Source: Paracoccaceae bacterium (GTDB lineage: Bacteria > Pseudomonadota > Alphaproteobacteria > Rhodobacterales > Rhodobacteraceae). From it: a DNA stretch of 32,838 nt. The position numbers and the translations under genes were made by a program. Below are positions 1 through 8,613 of this stretch, piece after piece. Location of the stretch: contig NYTV01000112.1 of assembly GCA_002683685.1 (NCBI GenBank), positions 1 to 32,838 on the forward strand, read 5' to 3'. Each line of letters begins with the position of its first letter. Position 1 is the first letter of the stretch. The notes below the pieces were generated by a model. The model ran no database searches, was not told where the DNA came from, and was given only the letters and a program-made list of their open reading frames with translations.

Positions 1-32
1 CCACGGTTGGCAATCAGCAATTTTTGAATCAT
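1..32 (-). CDS. mccA: Methylcrotonyl-CoA carboxylase alpha (biotin carboxylase) subunit, 5' end only
   Basis: Only the first codons are inside the window. Read on the minus strand from base 32 they give MIQKLLIANRG, which matches the first beta strand of biotin carboxylases (typically M-x-x-K-[IL]-L-I-A-N-R-G-E-I). The start ATG overlaps the TGA of the preceding membrane-protein gene in an ATGA junction, so the genes are probably translationally coupled. Because mccB lies just upstream in the same operon, the likely product is the biotinylated alpha subunit of 3-methylcrotonyl-CoA carboxylase. Another acyl-CoA carboxylase alpha subunit cannot be excluded from ten residues. Confidence 0.75.
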   Translation of the reverse strand, partial: MIQKLLIANR

Positions 33-499
33 TTCTGCAAGCTTTCTGCCCGATAGCTGCGATAGCGCCGCCGAAAAATGAAATTGGCGCGATCCCCCTC
101 AAAAAGATAGAAACATCCCCCCACAACCACCAAAGCGTTGCACAGATCGTAATGTTGCGCCGGTCCGCTAAAAAGCCCGCCATAGCCCGAAGCCCCACTG
201 AAAAAGCGGATCAGAAAAATCATCGGCACAAATAAGGCCGCCAGATAGGCCAGCCGATTGCGCAAAACGAGGCCAGCGCCGGTCAAAAACAGCACCAGCC
301 CGAAGACCATGCGCGGCAAAGAGGCGCTGCTGCCCAAGACAATCTCAAAGCCTCCAACTGCGACGAACCAAATGCAGATCAACCAAATGGCCAAAGAAAA
401 ACGCCCTTTGGCATGGCCGCGAACCTGTGCGTCAGTGACATAGACCCAATGGCGGCCAAAACTGTCCGGCTGGGTTACGACGGTCGTTTCATCACTCAT
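29..499 (-). CDS. Small multi-spanning membrane protein between mccB and mccA (unknown function)
   Basis: This encodes 156 residues. The start is the ATG at 499, preceded by an AGGAT-like ribosome site and lying four bases after the mccB stop. An in-frame upstream extension would run into mccB coding sequence and was rejected. After a soluble N-terminus of about 30 residues come four hydrophobic segments, near residues 33-53, 62-78, 82-99 and 118-131, and then a basic tail (RRRYRSYR) probably facing the cytoplasm. I recognise no enzyme motif. Its position between the two carboxylase subunit genes, with an ATGA overlap to mccA, ties its expression to leucine breakdown. A direct role is not shown; it could simply be carried in the operon. 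Confidence 0.75.
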   Translation of the reverse strand: MSDETTVVTQPDSFGRHWVYVTDAQVRGHAKGRFSLAIWLICIWFVAVGGFEIVLGSSASLPRMVFGLVLFLTGAGLVLRNRLAYLAALFVPMIFLIRFFSGASGYGGLFSGPAQHYDLCNALVVVGGCFYLFEGDRANFIFRRRYRSYRAESLQK

Positions 500-503
500 G
501 TCA

Positions 504-2084
504 TTACATCCTAAAGACGCCAAATTTTGTTTCCTCAATCGGGGCATTGAGCGCAGCGCGCAGAGACAGAGCCAAGACTTTCCGGCTGTCTCTGGGATCA
601 ATCACCCCATCGTCCCACAATCGCGCGCTGGCGTAGAGCGGATCGGATTGTGTCTCAAACATCTCAAGCGTCGGCTGTTTGAACGCGGCTTCTTGCTCTT
701 CACTCCAGCTGCCTCCCGCGCGCTCAATCGCATCTCGTTTGACCGTGGCCAATACACCGGCTGCCTGCGCGCTCCCCATGACGGCTGTGCGCGATGTAGG
801 CCAGCTCCATAAAAACCGCGGCTGAAATGCACGGCCCGCCATGCCGTAATTGCCCGCCCCGTAGCTGCCACCCACAATCATGGTAATTTTCGGCACAGAC
901 GTGCAGGCCACCGCCGTGACCATTTTCGCCCCATGGCGCGCAATGCCTTCGTTTTCATACTTCTGTCCCACCATAAATCCGGTGACGTTTTGCAGGAAGA
1001 TCAGCGGCGTTTTACGCTGGGAGCACAGTTCAACAAAATGCGCGCCCTTTTGGGCCGCCTCGGAAAACAGCACGCCATTATTGGCGACAATGCCCACGGG
1101 CATGCCCTCAATATGCCCGAACCCCGTGACCAAGGTGGTGCCGAACCGCACTTTGAATTCATCGAACGCCCCGCCATCCGTCAACCGGCAGATCACATCG
1201 CGAATATCATAGGGCGTGGTTAAATCGCTCGGGATCACATCAAAAATGTCATCCATACTGGGCGCTGTCATATCTGCCACCTGCGCAAAGGCGGCTTGGG
1301 GCGCAGCAGCGGGCAGATGGCGCACCGCCTCGCGCGCCAGGGCCAGCGCATGGGTGTCATCCTCGGCCAGATAATCGGCCACGCCCGACAGGCGCGTGTG
1401 CACATCTCCGCCGCCTAAATCTTCTGCCGAAACCACCTCTCCTGTGGCCGCTTTGACCAATGGTGGCCCGGCGAGAAAAATCGTGCCCTGCTCTTTCACA
1501 ATGATCGACACATCCGCCATGGCCGGCACATAGGCGCCCCCAGCCGTGCAGGATCCCATCACAACCGCAATTTGCGCCAAGCCTTTGGCAGACATCTGAG
1601 CCTGATTATAAAATATGCGGCCAAAATGGTCCCGGTCTGGGAAAACCTCATCTTGATTGGGCAAATTTGCCCCGCCGCTATCGACCAAAGAGACCACCGG
1701 CAGATGGCACTCTTGCGCAACTTCTTGGGCCCTGAGATGCTTTTTCACCGTCATCGGATAATAGGTGCCGCCTTTGACCGTGGCGTCATTGCAGATCACC
1801 ATGACTTGGCGTCCGTGGACTGTGCCGACACCGGTGATAAGCCCAGCGCAGGGTGCAGCGCCGTCATACATGCCATGGGCGGCAGTCGCACCAATTTCTA
1901 AAAATGCACTGCCGGGATCCAATAAATTGGCAACCCGGTCCCGCGGAAGCATCTTCGAGCGCGCAATATGCCGGGCCTGCGCCGCGTCACCGCCGCCCTG
2001 AGCGGCCTCCGATGCGGCCTGCTCGACCCGCGCTAAAGCGCGCAGATGCTGCTCCTTGGCCTTTGAAGCTTCAGACTGTGTCAC
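504..2084 (-). CDS. mccB: Methylcrotonyl-CoA carboxylase beta (carboxyltransferase) subunit
   Basis: The protein transfers CO2 from carboxybiotin to 3-methylcrotonyl-CoA in leucine breakdown, acting with the alpha subunit. It has 526 residues, near the usual 530-535. Family hallmarks visible are [15 protein letters not shown] near the N-terminus, the crotonase-like N-terminal half with [15 protein letters not shown] and [19 protein letters not shown], then [14 protein letters not shown], and in the C-terminal half [16 protein letters not shown] and [15 protein letters not shown]. The open frame continues about 100 codons upstream, but that part is out-of-frame sequence of the LprI-like gene. 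The GTG at 2084 has TAGAGG eight bases ahead and gives an N-terminus only a few residues shorter than relatives. It lies 11 bases after the preceding stop, so the two are one operon. Confidence 0.93.
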   Translation of the reverse strand: MTQSEASKAKEQHLRALARVEQAASEAAQGGGDAAQARHIARSKMLPRDRVANLLDPGSAFLEIGATAAHGMYDGAAPCAGLITGVGTVHGRQVMVICNDATVKGGTYYPMTVKKHLRAQEVAQECHLPVVSLVDSGGANLPNQDEVFPDRDHFGRIFYNQAQMSAKGLAQIAVVMGSCTAGGAYVPAMADVSIIVKEQGTIFLAGPPLVKAATGEVVSAEDLGGGDVHTRLSGVADYLAEDDTHALALAREAVRHLPAAAPQAAFAQVADMTAPSMDDIFDVIPSDLTTPYDIRDVICRLTDGGAFDEFKVRFGTTLVTGFGHIEGMPVGIVANNGVLFSEAAQKGAHFVELCSQRKTPLIFLQNVTGFMVGQKYENEGIARHGAKMVTAVACTSVPKITMIVGGSYGAGNYGMAGRAFQPRFLWSWPTSRTAVMGSAQAAGVLATVKRDAIERAGGSWSEEQEAAFKQPTLEMFETQSDPLYASARLWDDGVIDPRDSRKVLALSLRAALNAPIEETKFGVFRM

Positions 2085-2095
2085 CGCGCGCGCCT

Positions 2096-2581
2096 CTAGT
2101 CTTTCAGCACGCAATAGTCCGCGGTGGAGCGCCCTTCGAGGCAGGCCGCATATTCCCCGCTCAGTCCGACAAGTTCTGTAATCTGACAGCCCAGCTGCTT
2201 GGCCGCCAAACGTGGCTTGCCTTCTGGATCGCCGTCGGCTTGGCATTTTTGCGAAACATAGTTGATCCATCCACTCAATATGCCCGCCAAATCCTCTGCG
2301 GATTTTACCGTAATGGCCTCGGTCACATCTTCCTGCAACAGCCGCATGGTCGCGGTCCAGCCTTCGCGTTCGCTTTGCAAACAAGTCAAATGCGCCTCCG
2401 AGGCGACCTCCAAGCTGAAGCAGGGCTCAAAAATCAAGCCCAAGCATTGACCCCAGCTGGTGCTTTGCCCCATGTTTTCTAAACACGCCATTGAATTCAC
2501 ATGTGACTGCGGCAATTTCGTCTCCGCCTGTGCCGCCATGGCCAAGATCGCCATCCCCGCACTCAATAGCAAATATCTCAT
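2096..2581 (-). CDS. LprI-like secreted cysteine-rich protein inside the leucine operon
   Basis: This encodes 161 residues with a clear signal peptide ([19 protein letters not shown], cleavage probably before ETK), so the product is periplasmic. The mature part has eight cysteines. Its C-terminal half carries the spacing W-x2-Y-x4-C, then AAK[11 protein letters not shown]5-EYAAC, which resembles LprI/DUF1311-type proteins. Lysozyme inhibition is known for some members of that family but is not shown for this one. The ATG overlaps the ivd stop in an ATGA junction, so translation is probably coupled to ivd. A role in leucine breakdown is not obvious for a secreted protein. I am confident the gene is real and only moderately confident of the family. 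Confidence 0.8.
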   Translation of the reverse strand: MRYLLLSAGMAILAMAAQAETKLPQSHVNSMACLENMGQSTSWGQCLGLIFEPCFSLEVASEAHLTCLQSEREGWTATMRLLQEDVTEAITVKSAEDLAGILSGWINYVSQKCQADGDPEGKPRLAAKQLGCQITELVGLSGEYAACLEGRSTADYCVLKD

Positions 2582-3741
2582 ACCATTTTCCCCATCAATT
2601 CACGTCCAACCAACATCCGACGAATTTCGCTGGTGCCAGCGCCGATTTCCATTAATTTAGCATCCCGAAACAACCGTGCCACGGGTGCATCGTTCAAAAA
2701 CCCTGCACCGCCCAGCGCTTGCACGGCCTGATGGGCCTGTTTCATTGCCTCTTCGCTGGCAAAGAGGCAGCAGGCCGCCGCGTCTTGGCGTGTCACCTCA
2801 CCACGATCACAGGCTTTCGCCACCTCGTAGACATAGGCGCGCGCGGAGTTCATCGCCGTATACATATCTGCAATTTTGCCCTGCATCAGTTGGAAATTAC
2901 CAACTGGTTGGCCAAATTGTTTGCGCTCAGCCATATAGGGCATGACCTCATCCAAACAGGCGGCCATTATGCCCAAACCAATACCGGCCAGCACCACACG
3001 CTCATAATCGAGGCCAGACATAAGGACCTTGGCCCCGGCGCCCTCCTGTTGCAGCACATTCTCAAAGGGGACTTCCACATTGTCAAAGATCAGCTCCGCC
3101 GTATTTGACCCGCGCATGCCCAGCTTGTCGAAATGACCGCTGGTGGAAAATCCCAACATCTCACGTTCGATCAAAAAAGCCGTCAAACCGCGCGAGCCCG
3201 CTTCGGGGTCGGTTTTGGCATAAACAACTAAGACATTAGCATCAGGCCCATTGGTGATCCAGAATTTATTGCCATTGAGCCGATAGTAGCCATTGCGCTT
3301 CTCTGCCCTCAGGCTCATCGAGATGACATCCGACCCCGCGCCCGCCTCACTCATCGCCAATGCGCCAACATGTTCGCCAGAGATGAGTTTGGGCAGGTAT
3401 TTCCGTTTTTGCTCTGGGGTTCCGTTGAGATTGATTTGATTGACGCAGAGATTCGAATGCGCCCCATATGAGAGGCTGACGCTGGCCGATGCGCGGGCAA
3501 TCTCTTCGATCACCACCGTATGGGCCAAATAGCCCAACCCCACGCCGCCAAATTCTTCATCGACGGTTATCCCGAGAACCCCAATATCTCCCAGTTGCTT
3601 CCACAGCTGCGCAGGAAATTGATTGTCGCGATCCACATCTCCAGCCAAGGGTTTAATCTGGTCTTGTGAAAAACGATGCACCAATGTCTGAAGGGCGTGG
3701 ACATCCTCGCCAAGATCGAAACGCATGCTGGCTGTAAACAT
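2578..3741 (-). CDS. ivd: Isovaleryl-CoA dehydrogenase
   Basis: This FAD enzyme oxidises isovaleryl-CoA to 3-methylcrotonyl-CoA, the substrate of MccAB. It has 387 residues from the ATG at 3741, which has AGAGG about five bases ahead and gives the usual family length; the open frame reaching 3855 has no homologous sequence. Visible motifs are the acyl-CoA dehydrogenase signatures [16 protein letters not shown] (about 127-142) and [11 protein letters not shown] (160-170), and [10 protein letters not shown] with an arginine-rich end ([11 protein letters not shown]). The catalytic base is probably Glu247 in [11 protein letters not shown], the position used by isovaleryl-CoA dehydrogenases rather than the later glutamate of short- and medium-chain enzymes. 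It is the first gene of the operon, and a palindromic site lies just upstream. Confidence 0.95.
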   Translation of the reverse strand: MFTASMRFDLGEDVHALQTLVHRFSQDQIKPLAGDVDRDNQFPAQLWKQLGDIGVLGITVDEEFGGVGLGYLAHTVVIEEIARASASVSLSYGAHSNLCVNQINLNGTPEQKRKYLPKLISGEHVGALAMSEAGAGSDVISMSLRAEKRNGYYRLNGNKFWITNGPDANVLVVYAKTDPEAGSRGLTAFLIEREMLGFSTSGHFDKLGMRGSNTAELIFDNVEVPFENVLQQEGAGAKVLMSGLDYERVVLAGIGLGIMAACLDEVMPYMAERKQFGQPVGNFQLMQGKIADMYTAMNSARAYVYEVAKACDRGEVTRQDAAACCLFASEEAMKQAHQAVQALGGAGFLNDAPVARLFRDAKLMEIGAGTSEIRRMLVGRELMGKMV

Positions 3742-3754
3742 AGAACCTCTACTT

Positions 3755-3772
3755 ATTGAACGCTTGTTCAAT
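3755..3772. promoter_or_regulatory. Perfect palindrome before ivd, candidate repressor operator
   Basis: ATTGAAC-GCTT-GTTCAAT has two perfect 7-base arms around a 4-base centre, and lies 13 bases upstream of the ivd start. A dyad of this size at this spot suits a dimeric repressor of the TetR or similar type. Such regulators control branched-chain and fatty-acid breakdown in proteobacteria. No regulator gene lies beside it, so its identity is unknown. Confidence 0.55.
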
Positions 3773-3851
3773 TTAAGCAAAATTTGACGCGCCTGTCCAG
3801 CCTGTGCGCGCGCTGTGCAGCAATTTAGCTCGAATAGGTCAGACAGGGGTC

Positions 3852-5045
3852 TCACGCCCCCTGAGCCGCGTGAGCCACTTCCTCAGCGATAATGCGCGCC
3901 ACAGTGGCGCAATCGTCCAATGAAAAGGTCAAAGGCAGCCGTATATCAATCACACCGTGCAAAATTCGATCACTTTTCGGCATGGCCGTGCTCGGCGCAT
4001 AGGTCCAGCTGTCGTAACGGCTGGTGAAACCAACCGGATCTGGGGCGCCAAACCATTTGAGCTCTACACCGCGCGCGAAACAGCGCGCCAGTACCGAACG
4101 AATCGCCTCAGATGACCAATCCAGCAATAGGAATTGATAGGAGGAGGCCACAAATTTTTCTTGCTGCGGCCGCTGGATGCGCTTGAGGCCGACAACCTGG
4201 GCAAGCCCCTGGTCCACCACGTGATAGCGATCATTCCAAGCCGTGCATTGTGCCTCGAGCTGGCGCAACTGTGGGCGCAAAATAGCGGCGCGCAGATTGT
4301 CCATCCGCCCTGAAACATTCGGCGTGACCAGCCGCACCGCCTCGAAAGCCTCGATTGGCGGTCCTGCGCGATGCTTGCCATAGAGCATATAGCTGCCTGA
4401 CAACATTATGGCCCGCGCCATGATCTCGTCATCATCACAGAGCATGAGGCCGCCTTCGCCGGAATTCACATGCTTATAGGTCTGGCAGGAGTAGCAGCCT
4501 ATGATCCCAGAGCGTCCCGACCAGGTCTCGCCCCATTTTGCACCCATCGTATGGGCGCAGTCTTCAATCACCTTGAGATCATGCGCCTGCGCCAGTTCGA
4601 TCAAAGCATCCATATCCACGATATGCCCGCGCATATGCGACAGCATCAAAACATCGGCTTGATCGGCCTTGGAGGCCAGATCCTCAAGATCAATGACCAA
4701 CCCTTCTGTCACGCCCACAAAAACAGGCACAGCACCAACAGATGCAATAGCGCCGGGAACAGGCGCGAGCGTAAAGGCATTGGTCAAAACCCGATCGCCA
4801 GGCTTCACACCGAGCGCGCGCAGAGCAGTGGCGAGCGCATAGCCGCCAGAGGCCACAGCGAGGCAATAACGCGCGCCCATTTGCGCGGCAAACTCCTGCT
4901 CCAAAAGCGCAGCTTCCGCCACTTCACCCGCGGCCTCATTGTAGCGATGCAGCCGCCCGTGCTGCATGACCGCAATTGCCGCCGCAATGGCTTCGTCCAA
5001 AATGGGTTCTTGCTGAGTGAAATTGCCCGTAAAAATCTCTTTCAT
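3852..5045 (-). CDS. DegT/DnrJ/EryC1/StrS-family PLP-dependent aminotransferase
   Basis: This encodes 397 residues in the sugar-aminotransferase fold (type I PLP enzymes). The PLP phosphate and ring contacts are seen in [12 protein letters not shown] (64-75) and in [12 protein letters not shown], where Asp162 pairs with the pyridine nitrogen. The Schiff-base lysine is Lys191 in [10 protein letters not shown]. These residues suggest a catalytically competent enzyme. Start ATG 5045 was chosen because [20 protein letters not shown] matches the family start; the 42 upstream codons are intergenic. It is transcribed away from the MmgE/PrpD gene and ends 110 bases before ivd. No nucleotide-sugar genes lie nearby, so its substrate cannot be named. 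It may act on a small amino-sugar or a keto compound linked to its divergent neighbour. Confidence 0.85.
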   Translation of the reverse strand: MKEIFTGNFTQQEPILDEAIAAAIAVMQHGRLHRYNEAAGEVAEAALLEQEFAAQMGARYCLAVASGGYALATALRALGVKPGDRVLTNAFTLAPVPGAIASVGAVPVFVGVTEGLVIDLEDLASKADQADVLMLSHMRGHIVDMDALIELAQAHDLKVIEDCAHTMGAKWGETWSGRSGIIGCYSCQTYKHVNSGEGGLMLCDDDEIMARAIMLSGSYMLYGKHRAGPPIEAFEAVRLVTPNVSGRMDNLRAAILRPQLRQLEAQCTAWNDRYHVVDQGLAQVVGLKRIQRPQQEKFVASSYQFLLLDWSSEAIRSVLARCFARGVELKWFGAPDPVGFTSRYDSWTYAPSTAMPKSDRILHGVIDIRLPLTFSLDDCATVARIIAEEVAHAAQGA

Positions 5046-5161
5046 GGGGCAGGTTTTGGTCTTGCTGCCTATAAAGTCAATCCACTTTTGCCCTATATGT
5101 CGCAAACAGATCAGAATTCCTACTCTTGCGCGGCAGGCTTGAGACAATTGGAGGCACCAAT

Positions 5162-6478
5162 ATGACGACACCGAAAGGCGTTTTAGACTTCATCGCCGGG
5201 GTCACTTGGGACGATCTCCCACAAGAAGTCCGTCAACAAAGCAAATTATGCCTGCTGGATCTCATAGGTGTCGGAGCCGGTGGCGCAGGCACGAAACTGT
5301 CTCGCATTATTCGCGACTATAGCGCGCTGGATATGAGCGGTGCGCTGCCCATGATGTTCGACGGGCGCGGCGCCTCGGCCGCTGGTGTGGCGCTTGCGGG
5401 CGGTATGACCATTGATGCGCTCGATGGCCATGATGGCTTTAACCCGGCCAAAGGGCATGCGGGCTGCGGCCTACTACCGGCGCTCTATGGGCTGGCGCAA
5501 GACTTAAACCATGTCTCAGGACAAGAATTTTTGCTCTGCCTCACGCTCGGCTATGAGCTGGCCTGCCGCACAGCTTTAGCGCAGCACGCCAGCGTCGCAG
5601 AGTATCACACCTCTGGGGCTTGGGTGGCCGTGGCGGTCGCCGGCGTGGCCGCACGCCTGATGCGGCTGGATGGCAATCAGACCGCACATGCGATGGGGAT
5701 TGCAGAATACCACGGCCCCCGAAGCCAAATGATGCGCTGCATAGATCACCCAACCATGCTCAAAGATGGCTCCGGTTGGGGCGCAATGTGCGGAGTGTCT
5801 GCGGCGCGTTTGGCCACTGCGGGCTTCACTGGCGCGCCTGCGCTCACACTTGGGACAGACCACTGGAGCGATTTGGGAGACACTTGGCTGATCTGCCAGC
5901 AATATTTTAAGCCCTACCCTGTCTGCCGTTGGGCGCAAGCTCCGATTACAGCGGTGCTGGACCTGAAAAATCGTCATGGTTTTGACAGCCAAGCCATCAC
6001 GGGGCTGCATATCCTTTCCTTTCACGAATCGGTGCGATTGGGGACAAAACAGGTGACAACGACCGAAGAAGCGCAGTATTCAACCTCCTTCCCATGCGCC
6101 CTCGCTTTGGTGCATGGCACCATATTGCCCGAACATGTCGCAGATGCGGCGCTGGAGCACCCGGAGGTTCAGCGCCTGTCGTCGATCTTGACGATGGAAG
6201 AGGACGCATCTGCCAATTGTGCATTTCCAAACCGGCGTCTGGCGCGCGCGGAAATTACCCTAGCGACAGGCGAGTGCCTGCAATCGGATTGGTTCGAACC
6301 CGATTGGGATCCCACAACCCCACCAAGCGCAGAGGATTTGGAAAGAAAGTTTTTTAACTATGCCAGCCCGGCTCTGGGCCTCGCGCGCAGCCAAGCGATC
6401 CAGCGAGCTGTTGAGGCGCTCGATCACACCGCCACCGCGCAGCCCTTGCTTGATCTTTTGGCTCAACCGATCAGCTGA
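5162..6478 (+). CDS. MmgE/PrpD family protein (dehydratase/isomerase-like)
   Basis: This encodes 438 residues. The ATG at 5162 follows GGAGG at good spacing. Family features are the N-terminal LCLLDLIGVGAGG, the active-region DALDGHDGFNPAKGHAG near 90-110, the YHTSGAWVAVAVAGVAARL helix near 145-165, and YFKPYPVCRWAQAPI near 255-270. MmgE/PrpD members include 2-methylcitrate dehydratase and cis-aconitate decarboxylase. No methylcitrate-cycle genes (prpB, prpC) are nearby, so a prpD call is not supported. Its closest context is the divergent DegT aminotransferase 116 bases away, which may share regulation. Its last 16 bases overlap the end of the convergent HAD gene. Confidence 0.85.
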   Translation: MTTPKGVLDFIAGVTWDDLPQEVRQQSKLCLLDLIGVGAGGAGTKLSRIIRDYSALDMSGALPMMFDGRGASAAGVALAGGMTIDALDGHDGFNPAKGHAGCGLLPALYGLAQDLNHVSGQEFLLCLTLGYELACRTALAQHASVAEYHTSGAWVAVAVAGVAARLMRLDGNQTAHAMGIAEYHGPRSQMMRCIDHPTMLKDGSGWGAMCGVSAARLATAGFTGAPALTLGTDHWSDLGDTWLICQQYFKPYPVCRWAQAPITAVLDLKNRHGFDSQAITGLHILSFHESVRLGTKQVTTTEEAQYSTSFPCALALVHGTILPEHVADAALEHPEVQRLSSILTMEEDASANCAFPNRRLARAEITLATGECLQSDWFEPDWDPTTPPSAEDLERKFFNYASPALGLARSQAIQRAVEALDHTATAQPLLDLLAQPIS

Positions 6479-7131
6479 GCTACGACATCGGGCAAATCAT
6501 CAAAGTGATGCAGCAAAGCTGCCGGTGCCAGGGCCGCCATGTCCCCCCCGCCCGGCCCGAAGGTCACAAGCACCGATGGGATATCGGCATTCGCGGCGGT
6601 CGAACGGTCCGTCACCGTGTCACCGATCAAACAAACCCGCGCGCGATCCCCACCTGCGCGGTCCACCGCCTCCCACAGTGGTGCCGGATCAGGTTTGCGC
6701 TGCGCCAGCGTATCGGCCCCCACCAATGCGTCAAAATATGCGCTGGCATTTAAATCCTGCATCAACTGTACAGCCAGAGCTTCTGGCTTATTGGTACAAA
6801 TCGCCACCGCGTATCCCAAAGCACGCAGCCGGGCCACAGAGTTTAAAGCACCGGGGTAAAACACCGTCAATTCCGAGATATCGGCCCCATAGGCCTCGAG
6901 TAAAATTGGATATTGCCGGTCTATTTCGGACATATCCGTCCAGCCGGCCCGTTCGAATCCAGCGCTGAGCATCGCCCGACCACCGCGCAAAGCTGTGCCA
7001 CTGTCCCTTGGTGCCTGAAGCAGGTTACCCAGCCCAAGGCCACGAAAACATCTATTGGCCGCTTTGAGCAAATCTCCACTTGTGTCGGCAAGCGTGCCAT
7101 CCAGGTCAAAGACCACACAGGGTTTGAGCAT
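6463..7131 (-). CDS. gph: HAD-family hydrolase, phosphoglycolate phosphatase-like
   Basis: This encodes 222 residues of HAD subfamily IA. The nucleophile and acid/base aspartates are in VVFDLDGTLADT, the phosphate-binding Thr is in AICTNKPEAL, the Lys is in QRKPDP, and the magnesium-binding acids are in LIGDTVTDRSTA. The helical cap lies near 15-85. Length and motifs suit phosphoglycolate phosphatase, which removes 2-phosphoglycolate formed by DNA end repair or oxygenase activity, but pyrophosphatase or other phosphatase activity is possible. It is divergent from glmU, with a 118-base spacer, and converges on the MmgE/PrpD gene with a 16-base overlap. Confidence 0.82.
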   Translation of the reverse strand: MLKPCVVFDLDGTLADTSGDLLKAANRCFRGLGLGNLLQAPRDSGTALRGGRAMLSAGFERAGWTDMSEIDRQYPILLEAYGADISELTVFYPGALNSVARLRALGYAVAICTNKPEALAVQLMQDLNASAYFDALVGADTLAQRKPDPAPLWEAVDRAGGDRARVCLIGDTVTDRSTAANADIPSVLVTFGPGGGDMAALAPAALLHHFDDLPDVVAQLIG

Positions 7132-7249
7132 ATTCTTGCCTCCTTAGGTATGCCAATTGCAAAAAACATAGTTTGTGCAAAACAGCTTGTCGATTTCCAT
7201 TATACCCTTAAAAAGGCTACACTGTTTTATAAAGGACTTAGATTTGCAA

Positions 7250-8596
7250 ATGAATACCGCACTCATCATTCTTGCCGCAGGAAAAGGCACCCGAATGCAA
7301 TCTGAGCTGCCGAAAGTTTTGCACAATGTGGCCAGTGCGCCCATGCTGGTCCACGCCATGCGCGCCGGGCGGGCTTTGGAGCCTAAACGGACGATTATTG
7401 TCGCAGGCCATGGCTTTGAGGCTGTGAGCGCCGCCGCACGCGCCGAAGATCCAGAGGTGGAAATTGTCCGGCAAGAGACGCAGTTGGGCACGGGACATGC
7501 CGTTGATCAAGCCCGTGCGGCATTGGATGATTTTGATGGAACCGTGATTGTGCTTTACGGCGACTGCCCCCTTATTCAACCGCGCACCCTCGAAGAATTG
7601 AGCGCCACGCTCTGCACGGCGGCGGTCTCTGTGCTCGGGTTTGAGGCGAAAAATCCGGCGCGATATGGCCGCTTGATCACAGATGGTGACAGATTGAAGC
7701 GAATTGTTGAATTCAAAGACGCCAACCCCGCTGAAAGAGCCGTCAGACTTTGCAACAGCGGCGTCATGGCTGCATCGGCGGAACTTTTGTTCGATCTTTT
7801 GTCTGAAATTGATGCCAACAATGCCTCCGGTGAGCTCTATTTGACCGATGTCATTGGCAAGGCCGTGGGACGGGGCTTGCCATGTACTGCCGTCCGCTGC
7901 GCAGAGCGCGAAACTCTTGGCGTCAACAGCCGGGTGGAGTTGATGCAAGCCGAAAAAGAGTTCCAGACTTTGCGCCGCGCGGAGGCTTTGGAAGATGGCA
8001 TATCCATGCCAGCACCTGAAACCGTGCATTTCTCCTACGATACCGTCATTGGCCGCGATGCGATCATTGAACAAAATGTCGTGTTCGGACCGGGGGTCAC
8101 GGTGGAAAGCGGTGCCAAGATCCGCGCGTTTTCACATTTGGAAGGTGCGCATATCTCGCGCGGTTGCATCGTTGGCCCATATGCGCGCCTACGCCCCGGT
8201 GCGGAACTGGCTGAGGATGTGAAAATTGGCAATTTTGTAGAAATCAAAGCCAGCACGCTCGACGAGGGAGCAAAAGTTAACCACCTGTCCTACATTGGTG
8301 ATGCGCATATCGGCGCGCGGGCCAATATTGGTGCTGGAACGATCACTTGCAACTATGATGGGGTCATGAAGCATCACACCAGTATTGGCGAAGCGGCCTT
8401 TATCGGCTCAAACACCATGCTGGTTGCCCCGATCACCGTCGGGCAAGACGCTATGACGGCGAGCGGATCCGTCATCACGCGGGATGTGCCAGCGGGAGAT
8501 CTCGCCATTGCCCGATCCAAACAAGACAACAAAGCCGGATTTTCAGTGAAATTGATGAATAAATTACGCGCGCTTAAGGCCGCAAAACAAAATTAG
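7250..8596 (+). CDS. glmU: Bifunctional GlcNAc-1-P uridyltransferase / GlcN-1-P acetyltransferase
   Basis: The enzyme acetylates glucosamine-1-phosphate and then adds UMP to give UDP-GlcNAc for peptidoglycan and lipopolysaccharide. It has 448 residues, typical of alphaproteobacteria. The N-terminal pyrophosphorylase begins ILAAGKGTRM (7-16), with the UTP and metal sites in QLGTGHAV and LYGDCPL. The C-terminal left-handed beta helix shows hexapeptide repeats from about residue 260, with the acetyltransferase region NHLSYIGDAHIG and NIGAGTITCNYDG. ATG 7250 fits the family start and has AAAGGA about 13 bases ahead; 25 upstream in-frame codons are intergenic. The gene lies 17 bases before glmS, which supplies glucosamine-6-phosphate, so the pathway genes form one operon. 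Confidence 0.96.
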   Translation: MNTALIILAAGKGTRMQSELPKVLHNVASAPMLVHAMRAGRALEPKRTIIVAGHGFEAVSAAARAEDPEVEIVRQETQLGTGHAVDQARAALDDFDGTVIVLYGDCPLIQPRTLEELSATLCTAAVSVLGFEAKNPARYGRLITDGDRLKRIVEFKDANPAERAVRLCNSGVMAASAELLFDLLSEIDANNASGELYLTDVIGKAVGRGLPCTAVRCAERETLGVNSRVELMQAEKEFQTLRRAEALEDGISMPAPETVHFSYDTVIGRDAIIEQNVVFGPGVTVESGAKIRAFSHLEGAHISRGCIVGPYARLRPGAELAEDVKIGNFVEIKASTLDEGAKVNHLSYIGDAHIGARANIGAGTITCNYDGVMKHHTSIGEAAFIGSNTMLVAPITVGQDAMTASGSVITRDVPAGDLAIARSKQDNKAGFSVKLMNKLRALKAAKQN

Positions 8597-8613
8597 AACG
8601 AAGGATTGAAAAC

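Noticed and set aside
2085-2384. In-frame N-terminal extension of mccB by about 100 codons
   Set aside because: It is an out-of-frame reading of the LprI-like gene, has no carboxyltransferase resemblance, and the GTG at 2084 has a ribosome site and gives the family length.
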